Below are positions 61,670-64,000 of a stretch of 64,000 bases of DNA, one piece after another. The position numbers and the translations under genes were made by a program. The stretch is taken from assembly GCF_035989285.1 (NCBI RefSeq), contig NZ_CP108513.1:3224001-3288000 (forward strand), in the 5' to 3' direction. The DNA is from Streptomyces sp. NBC_01235 (GTDB taxonomy: Bacteria; Actinomycetota; Actinomycetes; Streptomycetales; Streptomycetaceae). The notes beneath the pieces were generated by a model that ran no database searches, had not been told where the DNA came from, and worked only from the letters and a program-made list of their open reading frames with translations. Position 1 is the stretch's first letter. Every line of letters starts with the position of its first letter.

Positions 61670-62616
61670 TGCGCTTCCTCCTGGACACCGAACAGCGGGC
61701 GTTCGCGAACTCGCTGGACGCGATGCTGACGGCCGCGGACACGCCGTCGGTCGTACGGGAGTGGAGCCGGGGCGAGCACACGCGCGGGCGTGCGCTGTGG
61801 GCGCGGATCGCCGAGGCCGGCGTCTTCGCGCTGGCGGTCCCGGAGGCGTACGAGGGGCTGGGGCCCCGGCCGGTCGAACTGGCCGTCGCCTTCATGGAGT
61901 TGGGACGGCACGCGGTGCCGGGCCCGCTGGTGGAGACGGTCACCGCGGCCGCCCTGTTGGGCGATCCGGGCCCGGCCAAGCGGTTCCTCCCGGCGCTGGC
62001 CTCGGGCGAGTCGATGGCGACGGTGGCGCACGAGGGGGCGTACGCCCTGGACGGTGACGTGACGGCCGTACGCCTGGCCCTGGCCGTCGACGGGCTCCGG
62101 CTCGCCCCGGGGCACGGCCCTGTCCGCGGGTTCCTCGACCCGGCCCGTCGTCTCACCCGCCTGCTGCCGGGCGGTGAGCTCCTCACCCCGGACCCGCCCG
62201 TGGACCGTGCCCTGCTCTGGGCCCGCCTCGCCACCGCGGCACAGGCGCTGGGGGTGGGGCTCGCGCTGCTGGAGCGGACCGTGGCGTACGTCGGGCAGCG
62301 CGTCCAGTTCGGTGTGCCCATAGGCTCGTTCCAGGCGGTCAAGCACCGGCTGGCGGACGCGAAGATCGCGTTGGAGTTCGCCCGGCCCCTGGTGCTGGGC
62401 GCCGCCGTCACGATGGCCCCGGTGGACGTCGCCGCCGCGAAGGTGAGCGCCTGCGAGGCGGCGTACGCGACCGCGCGCACCGCGCTCCAGCTGCACGGCG
62501 CGATCGGCTACACGGCGGAGTACGACCTCTCGCTCTGGCTCACCAAGGCCCGCGCCCTGCGCACGGCCTGGGGCACCCCGCACGACTGCCGGACGGAGGT
62601 CCTGCGGGGCCCGTGA
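61669..62616 (+). CDS. ipdE2: Short acyl-CoA dehydrogenase subunit IpdE2 (FadE33-like)
   Basis: A 315-residue acyl-CoA dehydrogenase, about 65 residues shorter than the normal ~380. It keeps the N-terminal helical part and the C-terminal FAD region (RVQFGVPIGSFQAVKHRLAD, LQLHGAIGYTAEYDLSLWL) but the middle beta domain is shortened, as in partner subunits of heterotetrameric steroid ACADs. TGATG overlap with ipdE1 supports fixed pairing. Confidence 0.82.
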   Translation: MRFLLDTEQRAFANSLDAMLTAADTPSVVREWSRGEHTRGRALWARIAEAGVFALAVPEAYEGLGPRPVELAVAFMELGRHAVPGPLVETVTAAALLGDPGPAKRFLPALASGESMATVAHEGAYALDGDVTAVRLALAVDGLRLAPGHGPVRGFLDPARRLTRLLPGGELLTPDPPVDRALLWARLATAAQALGVGLALLERTVAYVGQRVQFGVPIGSFQAVKHRLADAKIALEFARPLVLGAAVTMAPVDVAAAKVSACEAAYATARTALQLHGAIGYTAEYDLSLWLTKARALRTAWGTPHDCRTEVLRGP

Positions 62617-62635
62617 GGCCGCCGCCCGGCGGGGA

Positions 62636-63127
62636 TCAGGCGGTCACCTTGGCGATGAACGCGGCGAGGTTCGCCACGGTCCGCTCGATCTTCTCCTCCA
62701 GCGTGATCGTCTCGTGCAGGCGCGCCCCTATCCCCGCGTCCCGCTTTCCCCGCACGTACAGCGAGCAGGCGAGGTCGCTGCAGATGTAGGCCCCCACCGA
62801 GTTGCCCTGCTGGCCGGCCCTGCCCGCCTTCGGCGCGACCATCAGCGAGACACCGCCGGAGTGGGTCGTCAGGCACATCGTGCACATGCTGCGCCGCGCC
62901 TGCCAGGAGCCGGAGGTGGAGGAGCGCAGCTGCAGGGCCCTCGGCCGGCCGTCCAGCTCCACGGCGAGGTAGGCGCGGTCGGGGGCCTGGGGGTCCCGCC
63001 AGCCGAGGTAGTCCAGGTCGTCCCAGGGCCGCTCGGCCAGGTCGCGCGGCACGGACAGGCGCTTCGCCTCGCCCTTGGTGCAGTTCACGAACGCGGCGCG
63101 GATCTCTTGCTCGGTCAACGGCTTCAT
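62636..63127 (-). CDS. FBP-domain (EF-G-binding, FusB-like) protein
   Basis: A 163-residue protein with the FBP treble-clef zinc finger: CTMC (about residues 81-84) and CSDLAC (about 117-122), framing a beta-rich core with MVAPKAGRAGQQGNSVGAYI. FusB-type proteins bind elongation factor G; in Streptomyces the role is not established. ATG 63127 is chosen because the family begins MKPLTEQEIRAAF; the frame upstream overlaps the divergent tetR gene. Controlled perhaps by the palindrome next to its start. Confidence 0.85.
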   Translation of the reverse strand: MKPLTEQEIRAAFVNCTKGEAKRLSVPRDLAERPWDDLDYLGWRDPQAPDRAYLAVELDGRPRALQLRSSTSGSWQARRSMCTMCLTTHSGGVSLMVAPKAGRAGQQGNSVGAYICSDLACSLYVRGKRDAGIGARLHETITLEEKIERTVANLAAFIAKVTA

Positions 63128-63141
63128 AAAGCGCAGGCTAA

Positions 63142-63164
63142 TTTGCCTAAAGCTTTTAGGCAAA
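63142..63164. promoter_or_regulatory. Operator-like palindrome between FBP and TetR genes
   Basis: TTTGCCTAAA-GCT-TTTAGGCAAA, a perfect 10-bp inverted repeat in an AT-rich patch, 15 bp upstream of the FBP gene start. Size and place fit a TetR operator that represses the FBP gene. Confidence 0.75.
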
Positions 63165-63247
63165 CGCATAATTGTTGTCGGCAGACCAGACCGGCACGAC
63201 AGGCCGTATGGCAGGGTGGCTTCGGTGAACGAGACGGAAGGACGACC

Positions 63248-63820
63248 GTGGGGCGCGTAGGGCTGAGCACAGAACGCCTGGTCCGGGCGGGTGCGGAGCT
63301 GGCCGACGAGGTCGGCTTCGACCAGGTGACCGTCTCGGCGCTCGCCAGGCGCTTCGACGTCAAGGTCGCGAGCCTGTACTCGCACGTGAAGAACTCCGAC
63401 GACCTCAGGACCCGGATCGCCCTGCTCGCCCTGGAGGAGCTCGCCGACCGGGGCGACCTCGCACTGGCGGGGCGGGCCGGCAAGGACGCCCTGACCGCCC
63501 TCGCCGACGTCTACCGCGACTACGCCCGCGAGCACCCCGGCCGCTACGCCGCGGCCCAGCTGAGACTCGACCCCGAGGCCGCGGCCGCGAGCGCGGGCGG
63601 CCGTCACGCCCGCATGACACGCGCGATCCTGCGCGGCTACGACCTCACCGAGCCGGACCAGACCCACGCCGTCCGCCTGCTGGGCAGCGTCTTCCACGGC
63701 TACGTCAGTCTGGAGCTCGGCGGCGGCTTCAGCCACAGCGCCCCCGACACCCAGGAGACCTGGACCCGGATCCTGGACGCCCTCGACGCCCTGCTGCGCA
63801 CCTGGCCGCCCAAGGAGTGA
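63248..63820 (+). CDS. TetR-family regulator (TetR_C_33-like)
   Basis: A 190-residue TetR protein. The HTH reads RAGAELADEVGFDQVTVSAL, ARRFDVKVASLYSHVKNSDD; the Leu-rich ligand domain includes RDYAREHPGRYAAAQL and LGSVFHGYVSLELGGGFSH, seen in the YxxxHPGRYA group. GTG 63248 follows GGAAGGA. Divergent from the FBP gene and probably its repressor through the palindrome at 63142-63164. Confidence 0.88.
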   Translation: MGRVGLSTERLVRAGAELADEVGFDQVTVSALARRFDVKVASLYSHVKNSDDLRTRIALLALEELADRGDLALAGRAGKDALTALADVYRDYAREHPGRYAAAQLRLDPEAAAASAGGRHARMTRAILRGYDLTEPDQTHAVRLLGSVFHGYVSLELGGGFSHSAPDTQETWTRILDALDALLRTWPPKE

Positions 63821-63847
63821 CCGGTCGGTCAGCGGGTGCGGCCGGGG

Positions 63848-64000
63848 TCAGTGCCCGTGGCCGTGCCCCTTCCCGCCGGTCAGTTCGCGGTATTCCTCCG
63901 GCGTCGGCTTCGGGATGTGGCTGTCGGTCCCGAACATGGCTCGCGCCAGCCGCGCCCGCACCCGCTGGGACACCGTGACCGGCCGCCGCACCCCGTTGTG
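63848..64000 (-). CDS. C-terminus of an unidentified protein (partial)
   Basis: The last 50 residues of a minus-strand gene that enters from beyond the window. The visible part is Arg-rich (RRPVTVSQRVRARLARAMFG), then a typical ending TPEEYRELTGGKGHGHGH with a His/Gly tail. Codon third positions are G/C-rich, so it is coding. It resembles the cytoplasmic tail of a membrane protein, but I cannot name it. Confidence 0.6.
   Translation of the reverse strand, partial: HNGVRRPVTVSQRVRARLARAMFGTDSHIPKPTPEEYRELTGGKGHGHGH

Overview
The window is Streptomyces chromosome. The DNA is very GC-rich, almost every codon ends in G or C, GTG and TTG starts are common, and genes overlap as GTGA or ATGA. The backbone order PAC2 protein - rpsA - polA - ABC branched-chain amino-acid operon - pdtaR - tRNA-Leu - pyk is the conserved actinobacterial core neighbourhood of rpsA, polA and pdtaR. 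No rRNA, CRISPR array or prophage was seen.

Left part (1-16.5 kb): PAC2 protein, ribosomal protein S1 with a strong promoter and a structured leader, a methyltransferase, the helicase HrpB, and a two-gene accessory operon (6421-11741). That operon encodes an alpha/beta hydrolase translationally coupled to a 1469-residue caspase-like / P-loop ATPase / beta-propeller protein. It looks like a STAND-type conflict (cell-suicide or antiphage) module and is my best candidate for an under-described system. A DUF3068 membrane protein, a tiny membrane peptide, a secreted lytic transglycosylase and a DUF4184 membrane protein follow.

Middle part (16.5-39 kb): polA, an FdhF/YdeP-type molybdopterin oxidoreductase, a hot-dog thioesterase, a two-gene hypothetical pair (the second gene apparently frameshifted), the five-gene liv uptake operon, an ANTAR response regulator, tRNA-Leu(CAA) followed by a free-standing LAGLIDADG-type protein, pyruvate kinase, a SIMPL protein, a Tat-exported 5'-nucleotidase, a decayed SGNH hydrolase, and a diamine-N-hydroxylation pair (PLP decarboxylase plus flavin N-monooxygenase).

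Tn3-family transposon (39390-46047, 6658 bp): 37-bp terminal inverted repeats and a perfect 5-bp target duplication (GAGGA) split a GNAT acetyltransferase gene. It carries a tyrosine recombinase beside a resolution site, a MerR regulator divergent from a beta-lactamase-fold serine hydrolase, and a Tn3 transposase broken by one frameshift. The interrupted GNAT gene can be rejoined in frame across the insertion, but further downstream it has other frameshifts and a four-copy 36-bp tandem repeat.

Right part (46.6-64 kb): aminopeptidase N, chorismate mutase, an HExxH plus zinc-ribbon protein, a MarR/MFS efflux pair with twin palindromic operators, then a compact steroid ring C/D degradation (KstR2-type) cluster: two SDRs, echA20, ipdA, ipdB, ipdC, fadA6, kstR2, ipdF, ipdE1, ipdE2. 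A shared palindrome lies in both divergent promoter regions. The window ends with an FBP-domain protein, a divergent TetR regulator and the C-terminus of an unidentified protein.
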